Assembly: GCF_001613425.1 (NCBI RefSeq)
Contig: NZ_BDCI01000008.1
Span: forward strand, 310,001 to 374,000
From: Nocardia vulneris
GTDB taxonomy: Bacteria; Actinomycetota; Actinomycetes; Mycobacteriales; Mycobacteriaceae
Length of the DNA: 64,000 nucleotides
Direction of reading: 5' to 3'
Shown: piece by piece, positions 35,459 to 43,515 of the stretch
Numbering within the stretch: position 1 is the first letter of the stretch
Layout: each line of letters opens with the position of its first letter
The notes under the pieces: model-generated
The model's database searches: none
Told to the model about the DNA's origin: nothing
Seen by the model: the letters and a program-made list of their open reading frames with translations, nothing else
Made by a program: the position numbers and the translations under genes

Positions 35459-36472
35459 ATGGGCTACCGCGAGCACGGGGAACAGGCCCGGATCGAGCAG
35501 GTGCCGCTGTCGCAGCTCTCGCTCGAGGTCGGCCATTTCTCGGTGCATCAGATCGCACACGACATGGATCAGGTGCTGCGCCGATTTCGCGGGATCGCCC
35601 CGTTGGTCGAGGCGTTCATCGCCGTCGCCCGGGCGGAATTCGGCTCCCGGGTGCGGGTGAGTACCTGCTATTTCCTCGACGACTACACCGCGCCCAACGC
35701 CGATCCGCGCGACATTCTCGGCAAGTTGCTCACCGCGGCGGACGAAACCGGCGTGCGGATCGATTATCTGGCCCGCCAATCAGGCTGCGCGGCGGCGATT
35801 CCACGCGATGACGGCGAGCCATCGGGCGCGCCGATCAGCCTCGCGGAGCTGGTCGCCGCGAGTATCGTTGCCGAGCCGGATGTTTCGTCATCGGCTGGGC
35901 GTCGCCCGCCGACCGCGGAGTCCGGCTGGTTGTGCAACGGCCGCCGCCCGTCGGAGGGGGAACAACCGCAGCACCGGTGGATGCTGCCGTTCCGGCCCGC
36001 GGAAGAGTTCGGCCGCAGCGAGCATTCGATCTTCCTGGATGTGCAGCTGTGGAGTGAGCGCACCGAGTCCGCCAACGGGCGCAATGAAATTCACCGCCGG
36101 TGGTCGGCGCCGATGCTCACCGCGGTCTGGCAGCTGCTGCGGCTCGGCGTGCTGCGGTACCGCGGCGCGGCGGTCGTGCGGCCGCAGGTCGTCGCGCCGG
36201 AAGCGCAGTGGCCCAGCAGGTGGCAGGAGCTACCGGCGGTAATACAACTGGACCCCGGCGCGCCTCCGTTCGCGGCCTACCGGTTGATGTCTATCGTGCC
36301 CAAACATCGTGCCGCTCTGGTGCATTCGACCCAGCTGATCCTGGATCACCTGGATGTGGATCGTGCCGTGCTAGATCAGCTCATCGCCCGCGGCGCCGCG
36401 GAGGAGGTGCCGGTGACGGTGTCGCGCAAAGTCTCCGACCGGGTTTCCCATTTGCTGTGGGACGGAACGTGA
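35459..36472 (+). CDS. SCO2522-like conserved actinobacterial protein
   Basis: A 337-residue soluble protein. The start VPLSQLSLEVGHFSVHQIAH, the segment RVRVSTCYFLDDYTAPNADP, TGVRIDYLARQSGC, ESGWLCNGRRPSE and SIFLDVQLWSE match my memory of the SCO2522 family from Streptomyces, which is found with SCO2521, SCO2523 and SCO2524 partners of unknown function. None of those partners is adjacent here. No enzymatic motif is obvious; conserved Cys and Asp residues suggest a possible active site. Start ATG 35459 or GTG 35456. Confidence 0.6.
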   Translation: MGYREHGEQARIEQVPLSQLSLEVGHFSVHQIAHDMDQVLRRFRGIAPLVEAFIAVARAEFGSRVRVSTCYFLDDYTAPNADPRDILGKLLTAADETGVRIDYLARQSGCAAAIPRDDGEPSGAPISLAELVAASIVAEPDVSSSAGRRPPTAESGWLCNGRRPSEGEQPQHRWMLPFRPAEEFGRSEHSIFLDVQLWSERTESANGRNEIHRRWSAPMLTAVWQLLRLGVLRYRGAAVVRPQVVAPEAQWPSRWQELPAVIQLDPGAPPFAAYRLMSIVPKHRAALVHSTQLILDHLDVDRAVLDQLIARGAAEEVPVTVSRKVSDRVSHLLWDGT

Positions 36473-36509
36473 ATGGCTTGCGCTCGACGTTACGGGAATC
36501 GTGCTCCGG

Positions 36510-37004
36510 TCAGAGTTTGTACTCGAGTATGTCGCGAGGCTCGCCGATGCCGAAGTAGTGTTCCTCATAAGCGGTCCAGGTGAAACCCATTCGCTTGTAC
36601 AGGTTATAGGCCGACTGGTTGGTTGGCCGGACGGTTATCAGAATGCTGCGCACCGAGTGTCGGCTGCACAGCTCTATCGCCTGCGCCAAAAGGGTTGACC
36701 CGTAGCCCCGGCCGCACTTGCTCTCGGTGACGGCGAAGCTGAGCAGCCAGGCGCGCCGATCGGGGGTGAGGGCGACCAGCAGGTGCCCGCAGACGACGTC
36801 GTCCACCTCCGCGACCAGCCAGTCGCAGCCGTGCAGGTCGAAGAGCTGGCGCAACACGAAGTAGGGGTAGGCGTCGGGGCCGAATCGTTCCTGCTCGACC
36901 GCCGCGACACGGGCGAGATCGGCGAGTGCGGCCAACCGGTACACGGGCGTCGATGACGCTGTCGCGATGTCCACTGTGTTCCCTTGCGCGGTAACGCGGG
37001 TCAT
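36510..37004 (-). CDS. GNAT family N-acetyltransferase
   Basis: A 164-residue acetyltransferase. The acetyl-CoA loop reads SKCGRGYGSTLLAQAIELC (Q/R-x-x-G-x-G/A type), preceded by AWLLSFAVTE and followed by RPTNQSAYNLYKRMGFTW, the usual C-terminal motif. It resembles RimI-type enzymes, but the substrate is open. A TACGCT box 8 nt before ATG 37004 indicates a leaderless transcript. Convergent with the SCO2522-like gene. The 178 bp upstream before the SDR gene hold no recognised gene. Confidence 0.87.
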   Translation of the reverse strand: MTRVTAQGNTVDIATASSTPVYRLAALADLARVAAVEQERFGPDAYPYFVLRQLFDLHGCDWLVAEVDDVVCGHLLVALTPDRRAWLLSFAVTESKCGRGYGSTLLAQAIELCSRHSVRSILITVRPTNQSAYNLYKRMGFTWTAYEEHYFGIGEPRDILEYKL

Positions 37005-37182
37005 AAATCAACAGCGTAGGCGTTTGCTCGCATGTTCGGCGGGCGCACGGCACACGCTGTCCGGATCGAGGTAGTTTATGCGCCATTGCGTTATTCCGTC
37101 GGGGCGGCCCCGGGATGACCGGGGTGGCACCGGTGGTAATTCGGCGGAATATTTCGTTGCTCGATATTCGCGGATATGCGCC

Positions 37183-37914
37183 TCAGGCGGTGTTTCCGGT
37201 TCCTTCGCCGCCTCGAGCGACCCGAATATGCTGCGCAGTGACCGCTTCGGCGGCGTCGCTCGCCAGAAACGCGACCACTTCCGAGATTTCGGTTGTTTCG
37301 CTCACGGGGCCGAGGAGTCGCGCCGCGTTCGGATCGGGGCTGCCGGTCGCCGCGCTCACCGCGTTGACGGCGATGCGCCGCGGCGTGAAGTCCGCGGCCA
37401 GTACGCGGGTGAACTCCGCGATTGCCCCGGTGGCGGCCTCGTCGACGGTGGTGCTCGGGGGTGCCGCGTTCGCGACGGTGATGACCCGCCCGCCGTCGGC
37501 CAGGTGTGCCGAGGCGAGTTGCAGGCCGTGCAGCACGCCCCGCGCCGGTGTCGCGAAGGCGCTGTCGAATTCGTCCGCGGTGAGCTCGGCCAGGGGAGTG
37601 GTGAGCGCGGCAGCCGGGGTGGTCACCAGCACATCCCACTGCCCGCACTCTTCGAGCAGGGCCTGCACCAGCTCCTCGTATTCGAGGCGATCGCCGATAT
37701 CGGCCGCGAGTGCCAGCGCCGAACCACCGGAGCCGGTGATCTCCTTGACCACATCGGCGGCCGATTCCGGTGCGTGCGGATGCTGGATCACCACCTGCGC
37801 GCCCTGCGCGGCGAGCGAAACGGCGATCTCCTTGCCGACGCCGGTGTCGCCACCGGTGATCAGCACGGTCTTCCCGGCCAGCGTTCCGGTGACGTCCTCG
37901 GCGGGTGCGCGCAT
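37183..37914 (-). CDS. SDR-fold protein lacking the catalytic Tyr and Lys
   Basis: A 243-residue Rossmann protein starting at ATG 37914. The cofactor motif ITGGDTGVGKEIAVSLAAQG (TGxxxGxG) is intact. At the active site, the place of YxxxK reads D-E-A-A-T in PSTTVDEAATGAIAEFTRVL, and the Ser before it also appears replaced (ITVANAAPP). The C-terminal motif EISEVVAFLASDAAEAVTAQ is normal. It therefore likely binds NAD(P) but cannot use standard SDR chemistry. It may be a regulatory or scaffolding homologue, or an enzyme with another mechanism. No frame damage is seen. Confidence 0.8.
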   Translation of the reverse strand: MRAPAEDVTGTLAGKTVLITGGDTGVGKEIAVSLAAQGAQVVIQHPHAPESAADVVKEITGSGGSALALAADIGDRLEYEELVQALLEECGQWDVLVTTPAAALTTPLAELTADEFDSAFATPARGVLHGLQLASAHLADGGRVITVANAAPPSTTVDEAATGAIAEFTRVLAADFTPRRIAVNAVSAATGSPDPNAARLLGPVSETTEISEVVAFLASDAAEAVTAQHIRVARGGEGTGNTA

Positions 37915-38008
37915 GACTCAGCCTTTCGGAGGGGGCGAAACCGATTCTGCCCCAAGGCGAGCCACCCTCCCGGTCGAACCGCGCCGATCAGTGCGATGGT
38001 GAGGGGTG

Positions 38009-39190
38009 TCACCCCGGTGTGCTGCGCCAGGCGGGGCGGCGGGCATTGGTGAGCCACCGCAGGATCCATTCGGCGGGGCCGTACCGGTAGCGGCGCAACC
38101 ACACCGCGCTGACCGCCAGCTGAAGTCCGAAGACGAGCACCGCCACCGCCATGGTCGCGCCCGGCGACAGACGGCCCGCCCAGCCGAGACCGATCCCGGT
38201 GAACAGGAGCAAGCCGATCGCGGATTGACCGAGATAGTTCGTCAGCGCGATCCGTCCGGCCGGGGCCAGCGCGGTGCGGAGCCACGCGGTGCGGGGGCTG
38301 TGCATCAGCCGCAGCAGCGTCGCGACGTACGCGGCCGACAGCAGGGGCGCGGTAGCAACGCTGATCGCCACCGCGAGCGTCGTGCCGGTGCCACCGCCGA
38401 GGGTGTAGAGCACGCTGCCCGCGAGGCCGATCGAGAAGCCGATCCACTGGATGCGGCGCAGCACCGGCTCGTCGCCCCGCACCCGCGCCAGCAGCTTGCG
38501 GCGACCCGCGACCAGGCCGAGCAGGAACATCGCCAGCGCGGTCGGCCCCTGCAGGGTGACGGCCTGCAGGATCAGCAGCGGGAGTCCGTCCAGGTGGGTG
38601 CCGATGATCTCGCCCCAGCCGCCGAGCATGGCCGCGGTTGTTTGCTCGGCGTTGGCTCGCGCCTGTTCCGGCGTGGGCAGCCAGGCCGCCGTATCCAGGA
38701 ACAAGCCGCTGATCAGCAGGCTTGACAGCACCAAGCCGTAGAGCACGCCGGCGATGCGTAGCGCGGTCCGGTCGGTGACCCGCCGCAACAGGAAAAGCGC
38801 GAGGCAGGCGAGCGCGTACGTGGTGAGCACGTCGCCGCCGTACAGGAACACGATGTGCGCGACACCGATGAGGAACAACCCGGCGATGCGCCGCAGCATG
38901 CGCGGTTCGAACGCCGCGCCCGCGTCGGCCGCCGAGGTCAGCTGCAAGGTGAAGCTGTAGCCGAACAGGAACGAGAACAGCAGATAGAACTTCATGTCGA
39001 CGAAGACCGTGGACAGTCCGCGGACCACCTCGTCGACCGGGCCGGCGAATGCCGGATCGGTCACCAGGTTCCCCGGGTAGCCGGACGACATGAACGTGAT
39101 GTTGACGATGAATATGCCCAGCAGGGCGAAGCCGCGTAGTGCGTCTACGTCGTAGACGCGGGTACGCGGCGTGACCAGTTGATCGGTCAT
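38009..39190 (-). CDS. DUF418 family integral membrane protein
   Basis: A 393-residue protein with about ten membrane segments. It begins with the family signature RVYDVDALRGFALLGIFIVN, has FLFGYSFTLQL and HIVFLYGGDVLTTYALACL, and ends in the DUF418 domain GRIALTNYLGQSAIGLLLF followed by GPAEWILRWLT. YeiB of E. coli is a relative; function unknown, possibly acyl transfer across the membrane. Divergent from a TetR gene with two operator copies between them, so its expression is probably inducible. Confidence 0.9.
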   Translation of the reverse strand: MTDQLVTPRTRVYDVDALRGFALLGIFIVNITFMSSGYPGNLVTDPAFAGPVDEVVRGLSTVFVDMKFYLLFSFLFGYSFTLQLTSAADAGAAFEPRMLRRIAGLFLIGVAHIVFLYGGDVLTTYALACLALFLLRRVTDRTALRIAGVLYGLVLSSLLISGLFLDTAAWLPTPEQARANAEQTTAAMLGGWGEIIGTHLDGLPLLILQAVTLQGPTALAMFLLGLVAGRRKLLARVRGDEPVLRRIQWIGFSIGLAGSVLYTLGGGTGTTLAVAISVATAPLLSAAYVATLLRLMHSPRTAWLRTALAPAGRIALTNYLGQSAIGLLLFTGIGLGWAGRLSPGATMAVAVLVFGLQLAVSAVWLRRYRYGPAEWILRWLTNARRPAWRSTPG

Positions 39191-39233
39191 GGCTGCCAGC
39201 TTCCTCGATTGACCGCGAATCTTAAATGTCTGA

Positions 39234-39259
39234 TGGATACTATCCAATAGATACTATCT
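39234..39259. promoter_or_regulatory. Two adjacent palindromic operators between DUF418 and tetR
   Basis: TGGATACTATCCA (39234-39246, perfect 6-1-6) and AGATACTATCT (39249-39259, perfect 5-1-5) share the core GATACTATC and have centres 14 bp apart. The region is conspicuously AT-rich and lies between divergent genes. This is a convincing tandem operator for the neighbouring TetR protein. Confidence 0.7.
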
Positions 39260-39314
39260 GTGCGGCTAGTATGCAACCGGTCCTGATGTACCGATCCCGA
39301 GGAAGGTGCCCGCA

Positions 39315-40082
39315 GTGCCCGACGAGGCAATGCCCGCAGAACTGAGCAGGTTGTGGCGGCTCGCTTCGCCGCCGCAGCGGTTGGGGCGGCCCGCCGAGCT
39401 CGACGTCGACCTGGTGGTGCGCAAGGCTGTCGAACTGGCCGACCGTGCTGGGCTCGCGGGCGTCACGCTGATGAAAGTCGCTGCCGCCCTGGGCTTCACG
39501 AAGATGGCGCTGTACCGGTACGTCGGGTCCAAGGACGAGCTCTTCGAGCTGATGGCCGATCACGCGGCGGGCCCGCCGCCGGAATTCCCGCTCGCGCCCG
39601 CTGATTGGCGCGCGGAACTGCGTCGCTGGGCGCACGCGATGCGCGCCACCCATCTGCGGCATCCGTGGCTGCCGCAGCTGCCGATCTCGGGTCCGCCACG
39701 CGGCCCGAACACCGTCGGCTGGATGGACGCGCACCTGCGCGTGCTGGCCGGCACACCACTCGACTGGGCCACCAAAGTCGCGGTCATGATGCTGGTCAGC
39801 GGTCACGTCCGGCAAGCCAGCCTGCTCACCCAGCAGCTGGCCGAAGGACGCGCGGACACCGGCCTCGACGAGGCTCAGGTCAACCAGGCCTACACCCGCT
39901 CCCTGGCCGCCCTGGTCGACCCGTCCCGCTACCCGGAAGCCGCGAAACTCTTCAGCTCCACCGTCTTCGACCCCCCACCCGCCACCCCCGCCGACCCCAC
40001 CGAAGACCCGGACTTCACCGCCACCCTGGAGATCATCCTCAACGGCATCGCCCAAGAAATAGCCGCCGCCGAGCGAGCCTGA
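39315..40082 (+). CDS. TetR family regulator (TetR_C-type ligand domain)
   Basis: A 255-residue regulator. GTG 39315 has AGGAAGG (39300-39306) 8 nt upstream, better than GTG 39306. After an N-terminal extension, the HTH reads VVRKAVELADRAGLAGVTLM, then AAALGFTKMALYRYVGSKDE. The long C-terminal domain with WMDAHLRVLAGTPLDWATKV resembles the TetR/ActR group with a C-terminal TetR_C domain. The divergent DUF418 membrane protein is the likely target. A terminator hairpin lies 17 bp after the stop. Confidence 0.88.
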   Translation: MPDEAMPAELSRLWRLASPPQRLGRPAELDVDLVVRKAVELADRAGLAGVTLMKVAAALGFTKMALYRYVGSKDELFELMADHAAGPPPEFPLAPADWRAELRRWAHAMRATHLRHPWLPQLPISGPPRGPNTVGWMDAHLRVLAGTPLDWATKVAVMMLVSGHVRQASLLTQQLAEGRADTGLDEAQVNQAYTRSLAALVDPSRYPEAAKLFSSTVFDPPPATPADPTEDPDFTATLEIILNGIAQEIAAAERA

Positions 40083-40098
40083 CCTACCCCGGATACGA

Positions 40099-40130
40099 CT
40101 CTGCCCCGACCGATGAAGGCCGGGGCAGAG
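40099..40130 (+). terminator. Terminator hairpin after tetR
   Basis: CTCTGCCCCG (40099-40108) and CGGGGCAGAG (40121-40130) form a perfect 10-bp stem with a 12-nt loop, followed by TGTTCGTCTC. It separates the tetR gene from the convergent tRNA gene. Confidence 0.65.
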
Positions 40131-40148
40131 TGTTCGTCTCAACCACGA

Positions 40149-40223
<75 letters not shown>

Positions 40224-40303
40224 TGAATCGAACCTGCAGTAGCTTACAACAGGGACGGCCTGGACGTTAAACCGCCTGTTCAGCGGGGGTATCGCGACGT
40301 GGT

Positions 40304-41821
40304 CTAGCCGTCGTGCGCGCGGATGCTGGTGAAGATGCGCTTGGCGGTGTCGGCGTCGAGGGCGTTCGGCACGCCGGTGTCGGCGGCGATCACCATGACG
40401 AAGTTGCCGCTGTCGGTGGGGTAGGCCACGGTGAAGACGGAGTAGGCCGTCGCGCAGCCGGGCTTGGCCTGGGTGACGGTGCCTTTGGTCTCCACGAACA
40501 TGCCGTGCTGGGTGCCGTCCAGCGATTCGAGCGGCACCGGCGCGCTCGGCGTGCCGTTGGACGAGGCGGTGTAGGCCAGTTTGGCCGTCCGGGTGCCGAG
40601 ATCGGTTGCCGCCGTTGCGGAATCGGGGCTCTGCGAACCGGTGAGGAAGGACACGGTGCGAGTGGAGCCGGGGCAGTAACCCTTGCCGTCGCTGGCATAT
40701 CCCTTGCCCGCGACCGCGTTCGGTGGTTCGCCGAACCCGCCGATGGCCGTCTCCGGTGCGATCGTCCAGCCGGTGGGCACGTCGTACGCGGCGCCCCGGT
40801 CGGGCGCGACGACGACCTGATAGCCGGGGATCACCGGGGTTTCGTTGCGGCCGTTGGGGTTGGTCGTCGGCGCCGCGGAGGTGGTCTTGGTCGGCGCCGG
40901 CTCGGTGCTGGCGCTCGGCGTGAGCGCGCTCACCATGGACGGCGAGTTCTCTTGCGCCGCAGAGTCGTCCGAGCCGCGCTTGGCCAGCGTGACCGCCGTC
41001 ACCGCACCCGCCACGACCAAGAGCACCACGAGCCCGATCAGCAGCGCCGCTTTGCCGCGGCCACCCGGTTGTTGTCCACCCATGCCGGGGCCGGGTGCCT
41101 GCGGCGGCCCGCCGAACCCGCTCTGCGGCCCGTAGCCGCTCGGCTGGCCGTACTGCGGCGCGCCGTACGCGGGGGCCTGATACTGCTCGATCGGCGGCAC
41201 CTCGCCGTACTGGCCGGGTGCCGGTTGCCATTGCAGCCCGGGGTCGGGCTGACCTAGTCGAGTGGCCTGTGGATAACCGAGCAGCGTCGGCGCGGCTTCG
41301 GCCGCGCGATGCTGATTCGGGTCGGCCCCCAGGCTCGGCTGCCACAGCCCTGCCGATTCACCGAAACCGCCGCCCGGCGCGGTGCCGCCGGGCACCGGCT
41401 GTGCCAGCAGCGTCGGGTCGGCCTGCGCCGGGGACTGCCATGCCGCGGGCTGGGCGGTGCCGCCCGGCTGCCACTGCACTGTCGGCGCGGGCGCGCTCGG
41501 CCCCGGCTGCCACTGATAGTTGGGGCGAGCCTGATTCGGGTCGGCTCCGGCATGCTGGTCGGGCACGGCGGCATTCGGCTGCCATTGCAGCGTGGGATCG
41601 GCGCCCTGGCCCGCTTCGGCCTGGCGTTCGGCCCAGCCGGCCGGCGGCTGCCAGGTTTGATGGAAGCCGGAGTCCCGCTTCCACGGTCGGCCCTGCTGTT
41701 CGGCACCCGCGTCCTGGGGTGCGGACGGGTCGAATTGGGCGTCGCCGGACGGGTACGGGTACGGCACACCGGGCTGGCCCAGAACCGTCGGGTCGTTGCG
41801 CCGGTCGTCGAATCCACTCAC
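40304..41821 (-). CDS. QWQP-repeat, single-pass membrane protein of unknown function
   Basis: A 505-residue protein. GTG 41821 follows AGGGGA. The N-terminal ~270 residues are a low-complexity proline/glutamine/glycine region with recurring QWQP units (for example TLQWQPNAA, NYQWQPGPS, TVQWQPGGT, LQWQPAPGQ) and DPTLL/DPNQ motifs. One transmembrane helix follows (AALLIGLVVLLVVAGAVTAV), then a Thr/Pro-rich linker and a C-terminal globular domain of about 150 residues (ETPVIPGYQVVVAPDRGAAY, IRAHDG end). Topology suggests a cytoplasmic disordered region and an outside domain. Related layouts occur in Nocardia; no function is known. Confidence 0.7.
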   Translation of the reverse strand: MSGFDDRRNDPTVLGQPGVPYPYPSGDAQFDPSAPQDAGAEQQGRPWKRDSGFHQTWQPPAGWAERQAEAGQGADPTLQWQPNAAVPDQHAGADPNQARPNYQWQPGPSAPAPTVQWQPGGTAQPAAWQSPAQADPTLLAQPVPGGTAPGGGFGESAGLWQPSLGADPNQHRAAEAAPTLLGYPQATRLGQPDPGLQWQPAPGQYGEVPPIEQYQAPAYGAPQYGQPSGYGPQSGFGGPPQAPGPGMGGQQPGGRGKAALLIGLVVLLVVAGAVTAVTLAKRGSDDSAAQENSPSMVSALTPSASTEPAPTKTTSAAPTTNPNGRNETPVIPGYQVVVAPDRGAAYDVPTGWTIAPETAIGGFGEPPNAVAGKGYASDGKGYCPGSTRTVSFLTGSQSPDSATAATDLGTRTAKLAYTASSNGTPSAPVPLESLDGTQHGMFVETKGTVTQAKPGCATAYSVFTVAYPTDSGNFVMVIAADTGVPNALDADTAKRIFTSIRAHDG

Positions 41822-41859
41822 AGTTGTCCCCTGCCTGACACAAGTCTCGGCACGCGACC

Positions 41860-42822
41860 TTAGCGGGCGATGGCCTCCGATGCGGACACGCCCTGGCCCG
41901 AGTCCGTCGCCGGACGCTTCGGGGGCGCGGCGACCAGCGTCAACAGCGTTGCCTCGGGACGGCAGCAGAAGCGGTACGGCGCCCACGGCGAGGTGCCGAC
42001 GCCCGCGGAGACGTGCAACTGGGTGTGCTCACCCCACTTCGACGGACCCTTCACCCGGGACCGGTCGATCCCGCAGTTGGTGACCAGCGCGCCGTAACCG
42101 GGCAGGCACAGCTGACCGCCGTGCGTGTGCCCGGCCATGACCAGGTCGTAGCCGTCGTCGGCGAAGCGGTCCAGCACCCGCGGCTCGGGCGAGTGGGTCA
42201 GGCCGATGCGTAAGTCCGCCAACGGGTTCGGGGTGCCGGCGATGGTGTCGTAGCGGTCGCGCTGCAGGTGCGGATCGTCCACGCCCGCGGTCGCGATGCG
42301 GATGCCGGCCACCTCGAGGTCGCGGCGCACGTGCGTCAGGTCCAGCCAGCCGCGCTCGGTGAAGGCCGCGCGCAGGTCTTTCCACGGCAGCGGTGCGCCG
42401 TAGACGCGGCGGTGATCCTTCTTGAAGTATTTCAGCGGGTTCTTCGGCACCGGCGCGAAGTAGTCGTTGCTCCCGAAAACGAAAAGCCCCGGGCGGGAAA
42501 GCAATCCGCCGAGGGCCTGGACTACCGCGGGTACCGACTTCTGGTGGGAGAGGTTGTCGCCGGTGTTGACGACCAGATCCGGCTCCAGCCGGTCCAGTTC
42601 GCGCAGCCACTGCTGCTTGTGCTTCTGGCCGGGCGTCATGTGCAGATCGCTGATGTGTAGCACCCGCAGCGAGGACGACCCCGGCGCGAGCACCGGCATG
42701 GTTGCCTCCCGCAGAACGAAGGCGTTGCGTTCGACCAGCGAGGCGTAGCCGATTCCGGCCACCGCCGCCCCAGCGGCTCCCAACGCGGTCGTGCGGACAG
42801 CAGAGGTCGAGATCACGGGCAT
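41860..42822 (-). CDS. Metallophosphoesterase (Rv3683-like)
   Basis: A 320-residue calcineurin-type phosphoesterase with an N-terminal hydrophobic segment. Metal-binding motifs are in order: VLHISDLHMTPGQ, VVNTGDNLSHQ, FVFGSNDYF, GLTHSP and VMAGHTHGGQLCLPG. Relatives include YkuE-type enzymes acting near membranes. It is the neighbour of yqeY and ponA2, as Rv3683 neighbours ponA2 in M. tuberculosis. A TATGCT box (42829-42834) 6 nt before ATG 42822 indicates a leaderless mRNA. Substrate unknown. Confidence 0.9.
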   Translation of the reverse strand: MPVISTSAVRTTALGAAGAAVAGIGYASLVERNAFVLREATMPVLAPGSSSLRVLHISDLHMTPGQKHKQQWLRELDRLEPDLVVNTGDNLSHQKSVPAVVQALGGLLSRPGLFVFGSNDYFAPVPKNPLKYFKKDHRRVYGAPLPWKDLRAAFTERGWLDLTHVRRDLEVAGIRIATAGVDDPHLQRDRYDTIAGTPNPLADLRIGLTHSPEPRVLDRFADDGYDLVMAGHTHGGQLCLPGYGALVTNCGIDRSRVKGPSKWGEHTQLHVSAGVGTSPWAPYRFCCRPEATLLTLVAAPPKRPATDSGQGVSASEAIAR

Positions 42823-42828
42823 TTGCCC

Positions 42829-42974
42829 AGCATAGGTGACCCCGCTGCGGATCGCCGAGTGTGTTTACGCACAAGGCCTTGCGCGAGCGCCGTCGATCGG
42901 CGTGCACGCGAGCGTCGGTATTCGCCCGCGGCGGGGCAAATGTGGTGGGCGCTGCGCGCGTGAGCGGCTACCGT
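42829..42974. promoter_or_regulatory. Divergent leaderless promoters
   Basis: TATGCT (minus strand, 42829-42834) lies 6 nt before the metallophosphoesterase ATG, and TACCGT (plus strand, 42969-42974) lies 7 nt before the yqeY-like ATG at 42982. Both match the TANNNT element of leaderless actinobacterial transcripts and support the chosen starts. Nothing else was recognised in this gap. Confidence 0.6.
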
Positions 42975-42981
42975 GAGCCTC

Positions 42982-43446
42982 ATGTCGGAACTCAAAGCGC
43001 AACTGCGGACGGATATGACCGCCGCGATGAAAGCCAAGGATACGCTGCGTCTTTCCACCTTGCGGATGCTGCTCGCCGCGATCCAGACGGCCGAGGTGGC
43101 CGGCGCCGAGGCCCGCGAGCTCTCCGACGCCGAGGTGATCGCCGTGTTGCAGAAAGAGGCGAAGAAGCGCAGCGAGTCGGCCGAGATCTACACCCAGAAC
43201 GGGCGTGGCGAGTTGGCGGCCAACGAACACGCCGAGGCCAGGATCATCGACGAGTACCTGCCGACCCAGCTGTCGGAGGCCGAGGTCGCCGATCTCGCCG
43301 ATACGGCGATCGCCCAGGTGGCCGAGCAGCTCGGCGAGCGTCCCGGCATGCGCCAGATGGGGCAGGTCATGAAGATCGCCACCGCGCTCGCCGAGGGCAA
43401 GGCCGACGGCTCGCGCATCTCCGCCGCGGTCAAAGCACGTCTCTGA
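42982..43446 (+). CDS. GatB/YqeY domain protein
   Basis: A 154-residue helical protein: MSELKAQLRTDMTAAMKAKD, LSTLRMLLAAIQTAEV, EIYTQNGRGELAANEHAEAR and IIDEYLPTQLSEAEV, the full YqeY layout. The domain also occurs at the C-terminus of GatB amidotransferase subunits, where it contacts tRNA; the role of the free protein is unknown. ATG 42982 is preferred over GTG 42973 on the basis of the promoter spacing. It ends at a strong hairpin shared with the convergent ponA2. Confidence 0.92.
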   Translation: MSELKAQLRTDMTAAMKAKDTLRLSTLRMLLAAIQTAEVAGAEARELSDAEVIAVLQKEAKKRSESAEIYTQNGRGELAANEHAEARIIDEYLPTQLSEAEVADLADTAIAQVAEQLGERPGMRQMGQVMKIATALAEGKADGSRISAAVKARL

Positions 43447-43475
43447 GCGGCGCGCGCGGCGACGGCCGCGCAACG

Positions 43476-43511
43476 CGAAGGGCCGCGAACTTCCGAGTTC
43501 GCGGCCCTTCG
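43476..43511. terminator. Bidirectional terminator between yqeY and ponA2
   Basis: CGAAGGGCCGCGAAC (43476-43490) and GTTCGCGGCCCTTCG (43497-43511) form a perfect 15-bp stem with loop TTCCGA. It lies between the convergent yqeY-like gene and ponA2 and serves both. Confidence 0.8.
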
Positions 43512-43515
43512 TACG

